NCBI GenBank assembly: GCA_003644175.1 | Contig: QNBS01000020.1 | Location: 1 to 14,360, forward strand | Reading direction: 5' to 3' | Length of the DNA: 14,360 nt | Origin: Planctomycetota bacterium | GTDB taxonomy: Bacteria > Planctomycetota > Phycisphaerae > Sedimentisphaerales > Anaerohalosphaeraceae | Part shown: positions 13,874 through 14,360 of the stretch, piece after piece | How positions within the stretch are numbered: the stretch's first letter is position 1 | Layout of the letters: the number at the start of each line of letters is the position of its first letter | The notes under the pieces: generated by a model | Told to the model about the DNA's origin: nothing | Databases searched by the model: none | Seen by the model: the letters and a program-made list of their open reading frames with translations, nothing else | Made by a program: the position numbers and the translations under genes

Positions 13874-14071
13874 TCATTCGTTTCTGCTCTTTTGCTGTGG
13901 AATAACTTTTTTTGATTCGAGCCAGGCATCAACGTCGGCACGGTCGAATTTGATGTTCTTTGCGCTTATTCTCATATAAGGCGGACAGTCGCCGCTGGCG
14001 ATATATTTGTATATGGTCCGCTTCGAATCGCCCAAGTAGACCGCCAAATCTTCAATCGACATTAGCTGCAT
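13874..14071 (-). CDS. HTH_17/excisionase-family DNA-binding protein
   Basis: A 65-residue protein that is almost entirely one winged helix-turn-helix of the MerR/excisionase type. MSIEDLAVYLGDSKRTIYKYIASGDCPPYMRIS covers the helix-turn-helix (about 4-36), and IKFDRADVDAWLES (about 40-53) is the characteristic closing segment. A short basic tail follows. Such proteins bind DNA as excision directionality factors or small transcription regulators. ATG at 14071 is the first start after an in-frame TAG; AAAGGAG (+ strand 14083-14089) is 11 nt upstream, a long but usable spacing. It has its own promoter (14099-14127) overlapped by an inverted repeat. No integrase or attachment site is visible in the window, so an orphan regulatory role is as likely as excision. 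Confidence 0.85.
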   Translation of the reverse strand: MQLMSIEDLAVYLGDSKRTIYKYIASGDCPPYMRISAKNIKFDRADVDAWLESKKVIPQQKSRNE

Positions 14072-14098
14072 ATGCCACTAAACTCCTTTATATGTCAT

Positions 14099-14127
14099 AA
14101 TATATCACCATATGCACTGAGATGCAA
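14099..14127 (-). promoter_or_regulatory. Promoter of the HTH gene
   Basis: On the minus strand TTGCAT (14127-14122) and TATATT (14104-14099) are separated by 17 bp. The predicted start is near 14092, so the leader is about 20 nt and includes the AAAGGAG ribosome-binding site. Confidence 0.55.
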
Positions 14128-14139
14128 CAAAAATCTCAG
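14117..14139. promoter_or_regulatory. Inverted repeat over the -35 box of the HTH gene promoter
   Basis: CTGAGAT (14117-14123) and ATCTCAG (14133-14139) are perfect 7-bp arms around 9 bases. The left arm and spacer contain the -35 box (14122-14127), the position of a repressor operator. Autoregulation by the adjacent HTH protein is a natural guess but is not shown. Confidence 0.4.
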
Positions 14140-14360
14140 GAAAAATAAAAAAATATCGGGCATGCCCCCCCCTTTTTTCTCGAAAACATAAGTGTTTTAT
14201 CTTAAAGGGTTTATAGCGGCCCTTGGCATCCTGAGCCCCGAAGGGGGGCGTTTGGGGCGATCTGATACGGGTGTAATCCTCCTTTGGCGTCGTCTCTCTA
14301 CTGATCCTGCGACAAAGGCCTTGGCCTGTAGAGTTTGGTCTCCAGCGCTCTTTGATAAGC
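14140..14360. other. Right-edge region without a confident gene
   Basis: This stretch holds an inverted repeat AAAACA-TAAG-TGTTTT (14183-14198), a palindrome GGGCATGCCC (14158-14167) running into C8 and T6 tracts (14165-14178), and a GC-rich inverted stretch near 14234-14257. On the minus strand a frame enters from the right edge and stops at TAG (14298-14300), 20 residues beginning AYQRALETKLYRP. This could be the end of a gene lying mostly outside the window. Two other minus-strand frames are also partly open, so none is called. AAAGGAGG occurs on the minus strand (near 14278-14286) but no ATG, GTG or TTG follows at a proper distance. Confidence 0.4.

Overview
The window looks like chromosomal DNA of a Gram-negative-type (diderm) bacterium. 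Gene content and protein style best fit the Planctomycetota, class Phycisphaerae or the Sedimentisphaerales relatives: a BamD-like TPR lipoprotein and an LptE-like lipoprotein side by side, FtsH, an orphan excisionase-type HTH protein, and two unusual phosphofructokinase types. This placement is inference; no rRNA or other taxonomic marker is present.

Left block, + strand. The window opens with the 3' end of an unidentified gene. Next come a BamD-like outer-membrane assembly protein and an LptE-like LPS-assembly lipoprotein, separated by a dispersed GC-rich hairpin repeat nested in a second inverted repeat. Three protein quality-control genes follow: ftsH (membrane AAA+ protease), a small heat-shock protein (Hsp20) and a DegP/HtrA-type periplasmic protease. 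Hsp20 is preceded by a textbook sigma-54 (RpoN) promoter with palindromic and direct repeats just upstream. A hairpin terminator separates hsp20 from degP. A tiny well-initiated leader ORF sits just before ftsH.

Middle block. dnaA (minus strand) converges on degP and diverges from ftsY (plus strand). dnaN is not beside dnaA and no DnaA-box cluster was seen, so this does not look like a classical oriC. The degP/dnaA junction carries several copies of a 26-bp hairpin repeat, one of which contains the dnaA stop codon.

Right block, - strand. A likely glycolytic operon runs from a good sigma-70-type promoter at 13535-13562: a GGND-type (probably PPi-dependent) phosphofructokinase, then pyruvate kinase, then a GGDG-type (probably ATP-dependent) phosphofructokinase. 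Hairpin repeats lie in both gene junctions, and a hairpin shared with the convergent ftsY lies at the end. Upstream are a small membrane protein with a coiled-coil tail and a 65-residue HTH_17/excisionase-like protein with its own promoter. The last ~220 bases hold no confident gene.

No CRISPR array, tRNA, rRNA, transposase or obvious new defence system was found. The most noteworthy signals are the sigma-54 promoter on hsp20, the dual-specificity PFK operon, the covarying 26-bp hairpin family and the leader ORF ahead of ftsH.
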